Made by a program: the position numbers and the translations under genes | The notes under the pieces: model-generated | The model's database searches: none | Told to the model about the DNA's origin: nothing | What the model saw: the letters and a program-made list of their open reading frames with translations, nothing else | Source: DASWJZ01 sp963814905 | GTDB lineage: Bacteria > Pseudomonadota > Alphaproteobacteria > Rhizobiales > Afifellaceae | Direction: 5' to 3' | Length of the DNA: 64,000 bases | Assembly (NCBI GenBank): GCA_963814905.1 | Contig: CAWFEM010000015.1 | Span: 749,937-813,936 of the forward strand | In this document: in pieces, positions 8,618-16,688 of the stretch | Layout of the letters: every line of letters begins with the position of its first letter | Numbering within the stretch: position 1 is the first letter of the stretch

Positions 8618-9490
8618 TCACCCGAAAAGTTGGGCCGTTATGCCCATCGGCATCGGAATCCCGAGCGCCATCTGGAAGATCAGGTAGACGGCGAGAGGCA
8701 CCGCCAGCATGGCTCCCACGGATACGAGCCAGGATTGGCGCCCGAGCGCCTTCAGATAGACGAACTCGAAGACGAGGAGCGCGAGGTAGAGGCCGACATA
8801 GCCGGTGCCGACCGTGAGCAGGATCACCAGTGCCGCCGCGCCGAACGCCTGCACCGCCTCATCGCCGAGGAGGGTCTGGGCGGCTCGCGGCTCCGGCCGG
8901 CTCGTGCGCCAGCGCTGCACGGCCGCAATCGTCAGGCAGCCGATGGCGAGCGCCAGGACATATGGCCAGATGCCGGGCCCGCGCGCATACATCAGCTTGT
9001 AGACGGGGAAGAACATGCGCTCTGAGATTCCCTTCGGCAGCGGAATCGTCAGCGCCCATTCGAACAGCATGAAGACGCCGACCGGAATCGCCCCGGCGAG
9101 CGCCACCGTCAGACCCCACGAATGACGCCCGAGCACGCGCAGATAGAAGATCAGGAAAAGGACAAGCGAGAAATAGATGCCGATGTAGCGCATGCCGAGA
9201 ATGAGCATGAACAGCGCCGCGACCGTGGTGCCGAGAAGCTGCACGGCGTGCCGGTCCATGAACGGCTCGTCGGAGCGCGATTGCGGCGTCACCCGCATGA
9301 ACCATCGGACGATGATCGAGATGCAGCTCAAGAGCATCAGCAGCGACAGCCAGAACGGCCACGCTCCCGAGCCCGGCCCCTTCTCCGGCACCCACCAGAT
9401 CGACAGTCCTTCGGTGCTCTTGACCATGAAGACGATGGACAGAAGCGCCAAGGCGATCGCCATCAGAAGCTCTGCCTGACGAACACTCAT
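8618..9490 (-). CDS. tctB: Tripartite tricarboxylate transporter small permease TctB
   Basis: 290 residues, almost wholly hydrophobic, with about eight predicted helices. That is roughly twice the length of the usual four-helix TctB (about 150), and the two halves look alike: both contain a GTGYVGLYLALLVFEFVYLK-like or GMRYIGIYFSLVLFLIFYLR segment. The protein therefore looks like a fused tandem TctB. ATG 9490 has AGAGGAA upstream. It sits between tctC and tctA but is separated from tctC by a strong terminator. Confidence 0.85.
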   Translation of the reverse strand: MSVRQAELLMAIALALLSIVFMVKSTEGLSIWWVPEKGPGSGAWPFWLSLLMLLSCISIIVRWFMRVTPQSRSDEPFMDRHAVQLLGTTVAALFMLILGMRYIGIYFSLVLFLIFYLRVLGRHSWGLTVALAGAIPVGVFMLFEWALTIPLPKGISERMFFPVYKLMYARGPGIWPYVLALAIGCLTIAAVQRWRTSRPEPRAAQTLLGDEAVQAFGAAALVILLTVGTGYVGLYLALLVFEFVYLKALGRQSWLVSVGAMLAVPLAVYLIFQMALGIPMPMGITAQLFG

Positions 9491-9561
9491 CGCCGATTCC
9501 TCTAGATGTCGGGATTATGCGGACGACGCTTCCGGCCGGACACATGCGTCAAGCCGGGACT

Positions 9562-9592
9562 AAAAAGGCGGCGAGGCCTGCGCCTCGCCGCC
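9562..9592 (-). terminator. Rho-independent terminator between tctC and tctB
   Basis: On the minus strand a perfect 11-base stem (GGCGGCGAGGC with GCCTCGCCGCC, 4-base loop) is followed directly by five T residues. It sits 7 bases after the tctC stop and before tctB, so it should end most transcripts after the binding protein. Confidence 0.85.
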
Positions 9593-9598
9593 AAAGGC

Positions 9599-10600
9599 CT
9601 ATTGGCCGGTAATCGCCTCGGCGCCGACCTTGGCGATCAGCTCCTCATGACGCTTGAGCTGCGTCATATGGAAAGCCTCGAGGTCGTCGCCTGCCACCCA
9701 TTCCTTGCAGTCGAGTCCTTCGTCCGTGCAGAACTTCTGCCACTCGTCGGACATGTAGAGCTTGTGGAAGAGGTCGATGTACCAAGCCTCCGCCTCGGGA
9801 TCCATGCCGGGAGGTCCGTTGATCGAGCGCTGCATGTAGTAGACGACGTCGTGACCGAGCTCCTTGGCCGTCGGAACGTCCGGATAGGCCGCCATGCGCT
9901 CGTCGGTGAACTGCACCAGCGGCTTTGTGTTGCCGGCGCGCATGAACTCGCTCTGCTCGGCGGGATTGTTGACGGTGGAATCGATATGGTCGCCAACGAG
10001 CTCCTTCGCCACCGTGCCGCCGCCCGGATAGGGGATGTAGGTCACCTTGTAGCCGAACTCCAACTCCATCATCGCGGTCAGGATGGAATCCTCCTGCCCC
10101 GAACCGGTGCCGCCGACCTTCCAGTCCTTGCCCTTCGCCTTCACCGCGGCGACGTAGTCGTCGAGCGAATTGATGTCCTTCTTGTCGGTGTTGACCCACA
10201 GCAGGAACGTGTCGAGCGCCATGCGGCCGATCGGCGTGAACTTGGTGACGTCGACGCCGAGATTCTTCTGGATGATGGGCGTGGTGTAGAAGCTGTTCAG
10301 CGTTACGAGCAGCGTGTAGTCGTCGCCCGCTTTATCCTGCAGGTAGCGCAGCGCCTCAGCGCCCGATCCGCCTTCCTTGTTGATCGGGATGAACGGCACC
10401 GGGGACAGATTCTTCTGCTCAATCAGTCCCTGCAGCAGACGCGCGATCTGGTCGGCGCCGCCGCCAGGCCCGGCCATGATGATGAACTCGACCGGTTTCT
10501 GCGGCTCCCATGCCGCCGCTTGCGAGACCATCGCCGACAAGCTGCCCACACCAAGTGTGGCGGCTGCGGCGAAGGCAAGTATGCGCTTTCCTCTTGCCAT
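9599..10600 (-). CDS. tctC: Tripartite tricarboxylate transporter substrate-binding protein TctC
   Basis: 333-residue periplasmic receptor of the Bug/TctC family. Signal peptide about residues 1-29 (basic MARGKR, hydrophobic core, AAAWE). The mature protein begins with the typical KPVEFIIMAGPGGGADQIAR, whose glycines bind the ligand carboxylate. ATG 10600 is preceded by a near-ideal AGGAGG. A strong terminator follows. Two 10-base palindromes of the GntR type lie in the upstream gap shared with the divergent CoA-ligase genes. Confidence 0.92.
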   Translation of the reverse strand: MARGKRILAFAAAATLGVGSLSAMVSQAAAWEPQKPVEFIIMAGPGGGADQIARLLQGLIEQKNLSPVPFIPINKEGGSGAEALRYLQDKAGDDYTLLVTLNSFYTTPIIQKNLGVDVTKFTPIGRMALDTFLLWVNTDKKDINSLDDYVAAVKAKGKDWKVGGTGSGQEDSILTAMMELEFGYKVTYIPYPGGGTVAKELVGDHIDSTVNNPAEQSEFMRAGNTKPLVQFTDERMAAYPDVPTAKELGHDVVYYMQRSINGPPGMDPEAEAWYIDLFHKLYMSDEWQKFCTDEGLDCKEWVAGDDLEAFHMTQLKRHEELIAKVGAEAITGQ

Positions 10601-10729
10601 CTTTCGCTTCCTCCTTTGTCCGAGACGCGGGCGAGGTCATCCTCGAGCGAAACTCAAACTCCCAGCTATGCGACCTGTTTGGCGGTCGGCTTTATCTTCG
10701 TTTTAACGCTCATATCACCTTGTGGTGTA

Positions 10730-10739
10730 TGGCATGCCA
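10730..10739. promoter_or_regulatory. Palindrome TGGCATGCCA, candidate GntR operator for tctCBA
   Basis: Perfect 10-base palindrome 130 bases upstream of the tctC start, directly preceded by another TGGTGTA half-site. It shares the pattern TGGYATRCCA with the site at 10912. Confidence 0.45.
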
Positions 10740-10911
10740 GATAGTGATTTCAAATCTTTCGCCCGTCAAGAGACCTCCCGCCCTCCGTCACAAACTCCCA
10801 AGCGCCAGACCTAAACGCACCAAAACCGGGACTTTGGAGCGCGCACCGCGCGACCGCCAGCCAACATGATGAGGCGCTCTCGACAAAAAGCCGGACCGGG
10901 CTTATGGAATG

Positions 10912-10921
10912 TGGTATACCA
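10912..10921. promoter_or_regulatory. Palindrome TGGTATACCA, candidate GntR operator for the CoA-ligase operon
   Basis: Perfect 10-base palindrome 88 bases before the ATG at 11009. TGGTATACCA-type sites are typical of FCD-class GntR regulators, and one is encoded at 14133. Confidence 0.5.
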
Positions 10922-11008
10922 GACTGCGGCTCGACGGGCCAAATGGTTACCGAAAGGTGACCGTGCCTCCAGCACCGCGGATCGGAGGTCCTTGGGAGGC
11001 GCTGAAGG

Positions 11009-12184
11009 ATGAACCTCCACGAGTTCCAGGCAAAGACGATCCTCGCCCGCCGTGGGCTGCCGATCCCTGTCGGCCAAGTTGCATGGACGCCGGAAGAGGC
11101 CTTCCATGCGGCTGAGGAACTCCACTGCCCGCGCTTCGCGGTGAAGGCGCAGATCCTCGCCGGCGGTCGCGGCGAGGCAGGCGGGGTGAAGCTCGCAAAT
11201 TCGCCCGACGAAGTGCGCAAGATCGCCGCCGGCATGCTCGGAGCGAAGCTCGTCACGGCGCAGACGTCAGCTGCCGGGCGCAAGGTCCAGCGGGTCTATG
11301 TCGAAGAGGCCGTCAACTCCGCGCGCGAGATCTATGTGGGCGTGCTCGTCGACCGCAATGCCGGAGAGATCGTGCTCATCGGTGCGCGCGAAGGCGGCGA
11401 GCACGTCGAAGAGCTTCTGCGGCGCGAGCCGGAGCGCCTGCTTCGGCTGCCGCTTAACGGCACCGCCGTGCCGGACGAGAAATCCTTGCGCGGGTTTGCC
11501 GAAGCACTCGGGCTCGGCGGAGCGCTCGCCGAAGAGGGGGCAAGGCTCTTCGCCGCGCTCATCACCACTTTCGTAGACCTCGACCTCAGCCTGCTTGAGA
11601 TCAACCCGCTTTCCGTCGTCAAGGAGGGCGGCAAGCTGATGGCCCTCGACGTGAAGATGGCGGTCGACGACAACGCCCTCTTCCGCCAGCCGGATCTGCG
11701 CGAGTTGCGCGACGAGGACGAGATCGACGAACAGGAGTTGGAGGCGCAGCGCCACGATCTCAATTTCGTTCGCATGGACGGCGATATCGGGATCGTCGTC
11801 AACGGCGCCGGCCTGGCGCTTGCCACCCACGACATCCTGCGCGACGCCGGCGGCACGCCGGCTAATTTCATGGATATCCGAACGACCGCGATGAGCCAGC
11901 AGATCGCCAAGGGCATCGGCCTTCTGCTCGCCGACCCGCGCGTCAAGGTCATCCTCGTCAACATCCACGGCGGCGGCATGACGAGCTGCGATACCGTCGT
12001 CGACGCGATCCAGATCGCGATGCGCTGGTCGGGGCGGAAAGTGCCGATCGTCTTCCGCGCCGCCGGACAGAATGCGGACCATGCCCGCTGGGCGATGGCC
12101 GACCGCCGCATCCCGCACGACCTTGCCGGAACGATCGGCGACGCTGTACGCCGCGCCGTCGAGATTGCAGGGAGTGCCCACTAA
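11009..12184 (+). CDS. Succinate/malate-CoA ligase beta-like subunit, divergent (SucC/MtkA family)
   Basis: 391-residue ATP-grasp subunit of an ADP-forming CoA ligase. The start MNLHEFQAK and the segment FAVKAQILAGGRGEAGGVKL are classic SucC features, as is LLEINPLSVV, which carries metal ligands. The C-terminal CoA-ligase domain departs from housekeeping SucC: the usual LDVGGGA loop reads MDIRTTA, LVNIFGGI reads LVNIHGGGM, and the RLEGTN-like loop reads RAAGQN. These loops help shape the acid site, so a different acid (oxalate, malate, formate or another) is likely. The stop overlaps the next ATG (TAATG). It is the first gene of an operon in an oxalate setting. Confidence 0.85.
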   Translation: MNLHEFQAKTILARRGLPIPVGQVAWTPEEAFHAAEELHCPRFAVKAQILAGGRGEAGGVKLANSPDEVRKIAAGMLGAKLVTAQTSAAGRKVQRVYVEEAVNSAREIYVGVLVDRNAGEIVLIGAREGGEHVEELLRREPERLLRLPLNGTAVPDEKSLRGFAEALGLGGALAEEGARLFAALITTFVDLDLSLLEINPLSVVKEGGKLMALDVKMAVDDNALFRQPDLRELRDEDEIDEQELEAQRHDLNFVRMDGDIGIVVNGAGLALATHDILRDAGGTPANFMDIRTTAMSQQIAKGIGLLLADPRVKVILVNIHGGGMTSCDTVVDAIQIAMRWSGRKVPIVFRAAGQNADHARWAMADRRIPHDLAGTIGDAVRRAVEIAGSAH

Positions 12185-13068
12185 TGGCGATCCTCGTGAA
12201 CCAGGACACGCGCCTGATCGTGCAGGGCATGACCGGCCGGGCCGGCACCTTCTATACCGATCTCGCCATCGAGTATGGCACCAACGTCGTCGGCGGCGTC
12301 ACGCCGGGCAAGGGCGGCAGCCGCCATATCAGGCTCCCCGTCTTCGACACGACGGCGGAGGCGATGCGGGAGACGAACGCCAACGCCAGCATGATCTTCG
12401 TGCCGGCGCCGCACGCCGCCGCTGCGATGATCGAGGCGATCGAAGCAGAGGTGCCGCTCGTCGTGTGCCTGACGGAACGCATTCCGGTTCTCGACATGGT
12501 GCGCGTGCGTCAGGCGCTGAAGGGATCGGCGACGAAGCTCGTCGGCCCGAATTCGCAAGGCGTGCTGTCGCCCGGCAAGAGCAAGGTCGGCGTGATGTCA
12601 ACGGCGGATTCACGCCCGGGAACGATCGGCATCGTCTCGCGCTCCGCATCGCTCACGAGCGAGATCGTCGCGCAGACGAGCGCCGCCGGGCTCGGCCAGT
12701 CGACGACGATCGGCATCGGCGCCGATCCGATCCACGGGATCGGCTTCGTCGACTGCCTGAGCCTGTTCATGGACGACGACGAGACCGATGGGATTATCCT
12801 GATCGGCGAGATCGGCGGCAACGAGGAAGAAGCGGCGGCGGAATTCCTTCGCGCCGAGACACAGAAGAAGCCCGTCGTGGCGCTGGTCGCCGGCCGGCAT
12901 GCGCCGCCCGGCAGGCGGATGGGTCACGCCGGCGCTTTCATGGATCCGGGCCAGGGACAGGCGAACGTCAAGATCGCCGCGCTGAGCTCGGCCGGCGCGC
13001 ATATCGCGGCCAATGCCGACCAGGTTGCGGAAACGATGCGAAAGGCGCTGATGGAGAAGGCCGCCTGA
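12184..13068 (+). CDS. Succinate/malate-CoA ligase alpha-like subunit, divergent (SucD/MtkB family)
   Basis: 294 residues, partner of the preceding subunit. An N-terminal CoA-binding Rossmann domain is followed by the ligase domain. The phosphohistidine loop is intact (GRRMGHAGAF, about residue 245), as are IVSRSASLTSEIVAQT and GIGADPI, so catalysis through phosphohistidine is expected. The usual GPNCPG is GPNSQG and the later glycine-rich loop is altered to DPGQGQANVK. As with the beta subunit, this marks it as a specialised enzyme rather than TCA-cycle SucD, which normally sits beside mdh or sucAB; neither is here. Confidence 0.85.
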   Translation: MAILVNQDTRLIVQGMTGRAGTFYTDLAIEYGTNVVGGVTPGKGGSRHIRLPVFDTTAEAMRETNANASMIFVPAPHAAAAMIEAIEAEVPLVVCLTERIPVLDMVRVRQALKGSATKLVGPNSQGVLSPGKSKVGVMSTADSRPGTIGIVSRSASLTSEIVAQTSAAGLGQSTTIGIGADPIHGIGFVDCLSLFMDDDETDGIILIGEIGGNEEEAAAEFLRAETQKKPVVALVAGRHAPPGRRMGHAGAFMDPGQGQANVKIAALSSAGAHIAANADQVAETMRKALMEKAA

Positions 13069-13160
13069 ACGACGGGTCGGCGGAGTGACCGCAGGCCATG
13101 ACGAGATAACCCCTCCCGGACTGCATCACACGACAACAATGACGAGGGTAGGAGACGACG

Positions 13161-13994
13161 ATGGCGATCAAGGACCTCGCTGTCGCTTATAACGCGAGCG
13201 ACAACGCGGATACGGCGGTGGATTTCGCACTGCAGATGTGCCGCAAATACCAGGCGGCGCTGACCGCGATCTACGCGGTCAATCCGGTCCGCTTCGAGGG
13301 CAATGTCGGGCGCTGGATCACAGACGACATCAGGGCGACCCTGCGTAAGGCGGAGGCTGAGGTCACCAAGTCGATCGAGGCGGACTTCAAGAAACGCGCC
13401 GCATCGGCGTCGCCCGGCTCCGACGTCACCTTCATCGCGGAGGAGGGCCAGCCGAACGTCGTGCTTGCCCGCCAGGCGCGCTACCACGACATCCTTCTGA
13501 TGGGTCAGTTCTCCGCACCGGGAGACGCGGCCCGGCCCATCCGCGCCGGCGACCTGGTGCTGCGCACGGGGCGTCCCCTCATCATCGTGCCGCATGCCTA
13601 TAAGGTGCGCTCCTTCCAGGAATACGCCGTCGTCGGGTGGGACGGCAGCCGCGAGGCCGCGCGGGCCCTTTCCGACGCCATGCAGATCCTGGAGACGAAG
13701 AAGCGGCTCGACGTCGTCTCGGTGCGCGCCGCCGGCGGCGACTCGCGACCCCCGGCGCAAGCCGACGCCATCGTGCGGCATCTTGAGCGGCACGGCATCG
13801 ACGCGCGCAACGTCGCGCTGAACGCCTCGCGCGAAGGCGTCGGCCAGACGCTTGTCGACTATTGCACGGAGCACGCTCCCGACGTGTTCGTGATGGGCGC
13901 CTATGGCCACACCAAGCTGCGCGAGGATCTTTTCGGCGGTGTGACACGACGCATCATGGAGAATATGACCGTGCCCGTGCTGATGTCCCATTAG
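13161..13994 (+). CDS. Universal stress protein (UspA family, two-domain length)
   Basis: 277-residue cytoplasmic protein. The C-terminal half has the ATP-binding pattern MGAYGHTKLREDLFGGVTRRI (quoted in part), typical of nucleotide-binding UspA domains. The N-terminal half (LAVAYNASDNADTAVDFAL) resembles a second, more degenerate UspA domain with MGQFSAP in place of the glycine loop. A clear GTAGGAGA ribosome site precedes the ATG. It sits between the CoA-ligase pair and the GntR gene, so it is probably induced with the carboxylate pathway; its function there is unknown. Confidence 0.85.
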   Translation: MAIKDLAVAYNASDNADTAVDFALQMCRKYQAALTAIYAVNPVRFEGNVGRWITDDIRATLRKAEAEVTKSIEADFKKRAASASPGSDVTFIAEEGQPNVVLARQARYHDILLMGQFSAPGDAARPIRAGDLVLRTGRPLIIVPHAYKVRSFQEYAVVGWDGSREAARALSDAMQILETKKRLDVVSVRAAGGDSRPPAQADAIVRHLERHGIDARNVALNASREGVGQTLVDYCTEHAPDVFVMGAYGHTKLREDLFGGVTRRIMENMTVPVLMSH

Positions 13995-14055
13995 CCGGCT
14001 TCAAAGACGGTAGCGTGCCCCGGGGGAGGCGCCGCTTGTGATCGTCCGGACATCT

Positions 14056-14070
14056 GGTGTACAATATACC
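14056..14070. promoter_or_regulatory. Imperfect palindrome, candidate GntR autoregulatory operator
   Basis: GGTGTACAATATACC keeps outer GGT/ACC and inner TA pairs and resembles the TGGTATACCA sites at 10912 and 10730. It lies about 63 bases before the GntR start at 14133. Confidence 0.4.
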
Positions 14071-14132
14071 TGTAAGCCGAAATTGCCCGTTACCCGGCAT
14101 TTTCCGACGGTTTCCGCGCAAAGGACGAGCAT

Positions 14133-14834
14133 ATGGACAGGTCGGATACGGCCCCGAAACTGCGGATCAAGCCGATCGATACCGGCCAGACGTTTCGGCA
14201 CCTCGCCTACGAGACGCTGAAGAAGGCGATCACCGAGATGGATATTTATTCCTATCCCGGAGAGATCCGCTTCGACGAGCGGCGCCTGTCCCAGGATCTC
14301 GCAATCAGCCGCACGCCGGTGCGCGAGGCGATCACGCTTCTGGAGCAGGAGGGCTTCGTCCGCTCCAGCCCGCGGCGCGGCATCTTCGTCGTAAAGAAGA
14401 CGAAGGCCGACATTCTGGAGATGATCGCGGTCTGGGCGGCGCTTGAAAGCATGTCGGCGCGCAACGCGACCAAGGTGGCGTCGGACAAGGACCTGAAGGG
14501 CCTGCAGACGTTGTTCGCCGAATTCGAGGGCGAGCGCCCGGCCGACCATCTGTCGGAATACTCGCAGGCGAACATCGCGTTCCACCAGGCGATCATCGGT
14601 CTCGGCGGCAATAAGCTCGTCGGCGACATCACCGAGAATCTCTTCATCCATATGCGCGCGATCCGCAACTTGACGATCGGCCAGGACAACCGGGCCGAAC
14701 GGTCGATCATCGACCACATGAACATCATCAAGGCGCTCGTCGCGCGCGACGCGGACCTGGCGGAGCGGCTGGTTCGCGAGCACACGTACGGGCTCTACGC
14801 GCATGTCGAAAAGCACGGAGATTTTCTAGGCTAA
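14133..14834 (+). CDS. GntR-family (FCD) transcriptional regulator of the oxalate region
   Basis: 233 residues. Winged-helix GntR domain at about residues 20-90 with the recognition helix in RLSQDLAISRTPVREAITLL, followed by an FCD helical domain (about 100-220) whose conserved aspartate and histidines (for example NIAFHQAIIG, MNIIKALVARD) can bind metal and an organic acid. It stands between the CoA-ligase operon and oxc, 73 bases before oxc, and is the obvious candidate controller of this region. Similar palindromes at 10730, 10912 and 14056 support a local regulon; this remains inference. Confidence 0.9.
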   Translation: MDRSDTAPKLRIKPIDTGQTFRHLAYETLKKAITEMDIYSYPGEIRFDERRLSQDLAISRTPVREAITLLEQEGFVRSSPRRGIFVVKKTKADILEMIAVWAALESMSARNATKVASDKDLKGLQTLFAEFEGERPADHLSEYSQANIAFHQAIIGLGGNKLVGDITENLFIHMRAIRNLTIGQDNRAERSIIDHMNIIKALVARDADLAERLVREHTYGLYAHVEKHGDFLG

Positions 14835-14907
14835 CGATATGACCGCGGGGCCGAAAGCGCCTCGATAAAGATAACCGAAGCGGTCCGGGTCAATCCGAGG
14901 GGAGAGA

Positions 14908-16650
14908 ATGTCAGCGATAGCGCAGAGTGTTGAAGCAAATGCAGACGAAGCCGACGCACCGGAGCTGACCGACGGCTTTAATCTCGTCATCGACGCGCTC
15001 AAGCTGAACGGCGTCAAGACGATCTACGGCGTGCCCGGCATCCCGATCACCGACTTCGGCCGCATGGCGCAGGCGGCGGGCATCCGCGTCATTTCCTTCC
15101 GGCACGAGCAGAACGCCGGCAACGCCGCGGCAATCGCCGGCTTCCTGACGAAGAGACCCGGCATCTGCCTGACGGTGTCTGCGCCCGGTTTCCTGAACGG
15201 CCTGACGGCGCTCGCCAACGCCACGACCAACTGCTTCCCGATGATCCTGATCTCCGGCTCCTCGGAGCGCGAGGTCGTCGACCTCCAGCAGGGCGACTAC
15301 GAGGAGATGGACCAGCTCGCCATTGCCAAGCCTCTGTGCAAGGCGGCCTTCCGCGTGCTGCATGCCGCCGACATCGGCATCGGCGTGGCGCGCGCCATCC
15401 GCGCCGCCGTTTCCGGGCGTCCGGGCGGCGTCTATCTCGACCTGCCGGCCAAGCTCTTCGGCCAGGTCATGGACGCGGCGGCCGGAGAGAAGTCGCTGGT
15501 CAAGGTGATCGACGCGGCGCCGGCGCAGATCCCCGCGCCCGACGCCGTCAAGCGCGCGCTCGATGTCCTCAAGAGCGCCAAGCGCCCGCTGATCATTCTC
15601 GGCAAGGGCGCGGCCTACGCACAGGCCGACGACGCGATCCGCGCCTTCGTGGAAAAGAGCGGCGTCCCGTTCCTGCCGATGAGTATGGCGAAGGGTCTCC
15701 TTCCCGACACGCATCCGCAATGCGCCGGAGCGGCGCGCTCGCTGGTGCTGAAGGAATCGGACGTGGTCATGCTGATCGGCGCGCGTCTCAACTGGCTCCT
15801 GTCGCACGGCAAGGGCAAGGCCTGGGGCGATCAGCCGAAGAAATTCGTCCAGGTCGATATCGAGCCCAAGGAGATGGACTCAAACGTGGAGATCGCCGCA
15901 CCGCTGGTCGGCGATATCGGCTCCTGCGTGTCGGCGCTCGTCGACGCCATGGGCGGCAAATGGCCGACCCCGCCGGCCGATTGGACCGGCGCCGTCACGG
16001 CGAAGAAGGACGAGAACATCGCCAAGATGGCGCCGCGGCTGATGAAGAACACCGCGCCCATGGATTTCCACGGCGCGCTCGGTGCGCTGCGAACCGTCAT
16101 CAAGGAGCGGCCGGACGCCATACTCGTCAACGAAGGCGCCAACACGCTCGATCTCGCGCGCGGCGTCATCGACATGTACCAGCCGCGCAAGCGGCTCGAC
16201 GTCGGCACCTGGGGCGTGATGGGCATCGGTATGGGCTTCGCGATCGCCGCCGCGATCGAGACCGGTAAGCCGGTGCTCGCGGTGGAAGGCGACTCCGCCT
16301 TCGGTTTCTCCGGCATGGAGGTGGAGACGATCTGCCGCTATGGCCTCCCGATCTGTGTCGTCGTCTTCAACAACAACGGCATCTACCGCGGGACCGACGT
16401 CAATTCGGCCGGCGGCGCGGACCCGGCGACCACCGTCTTCGTCAAGGACTCGCGCTACGACAAGATGATGGAGGCCTTCGGCGGCGTCGGCGTCAACGCG
16501 ACGACCCCCGACGAGCTGAAGCGCGCCGTCGACGCCGCCATGGATTCCGGCAAGCCGACCCTGATCAACGCGGTGATCGACCCGGCGGCCGGCAGCGAGA
16601 GCGGCCGCATCGGCAACCTCAATCCGCAAAGCAAGATCCGCAAGAAGTAA
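14908..16650 (+). CDS. oxc: Oxalyl-CoA decarboxylase
   Basis: 580-residue thiamine-diphosphate enzyme converting oxalyl-CoA to formyl-CoA and CO2. The N-terminal PYR domain has the activating glutamate in FRHEQNAGNAAAIAGF, and the C-terminal PP domain has the ThDP/Mg motif GDSAFGFSGME ending in FNNNGIYRG. A central domain (about 200-340) would bind ADP/CoA. Length and motifs agree with Oxalobacter-type Oxc. ATG 14908 follows GAGGGGAGAGA. The neighbour frc, 38 bases downstream, confirms the pathway. Confidence 0.95.
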   Translation: MSAIAQSVEANADEADAPELTDGFNLVIDALKLNGVKTIYGVPGIPITDFGRMAQAAGIRVISFRHEQNAGNAAAIAGFLTKRPGICLTVSAPGFLNGLTALANATTNCFPMILISGSSEREVVDLQQGDYEEMDQLAIAKPLCKAAFRVLHAADIGIGVARAIRAAVSGRPGGVYLDLPAKLFGQVMDAAAGEKSLVKVIDAAPAQIPAPDAVKRALDVLKSAKRPLIILGKGAAYAQADDAIRAFVEKSGVPFLPMSMAKGLLPDTHPQCAGAARSLVLKESDVVMLIGARLNWLLSHGKGKAWGDQPKKFVQVDIEPKEMDSNVEIAAPLVGDIGSCVSALVDAMGGKWPTPPADWTGAVTAKKDENIAKMAPRLMKNTAPMDFHGALGALRTVIKERPDAILVNEGANTLDLARGVIDMYQPRKRLDVGTWGVMGIGMGFAIAAAIETGKPVLAVEGDSAFGFSGMEVETICRYGLPICVVVFNNNGIYRGTDVNSAGGADPATTVFVKDSRYDKMMEAFGGVGVNATTPDELKRAVDAAMDSGKPTLINAVIDPAAGSESGRIGNLNPQSKIRKK

Positions 16651-16688
16651 CTTGGCCGCGAGCCAGCATCAAACGACGGGATGACACC

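Larger units (their letters stand above)
10601..11008. other. Divergent promoter region between tctC and the CoA-ligase operon
   Basis: 408 bases without a convincing gene. The region is AT-richer than its surroundings around 10690-10720 and holds two related palindromes, TGGCATGCCA (10730-10739) and TGGTATACCA (10912-10921), one nearer each start. Nothing else was recognised. Confidence 0.6.

Noticed and set aside
7226..9025. 599-codon frame on the plus strand across tctA and tctB
   Set aside because: Charged, repetitive composition opposite two solid membrane genes; a shadow frame.
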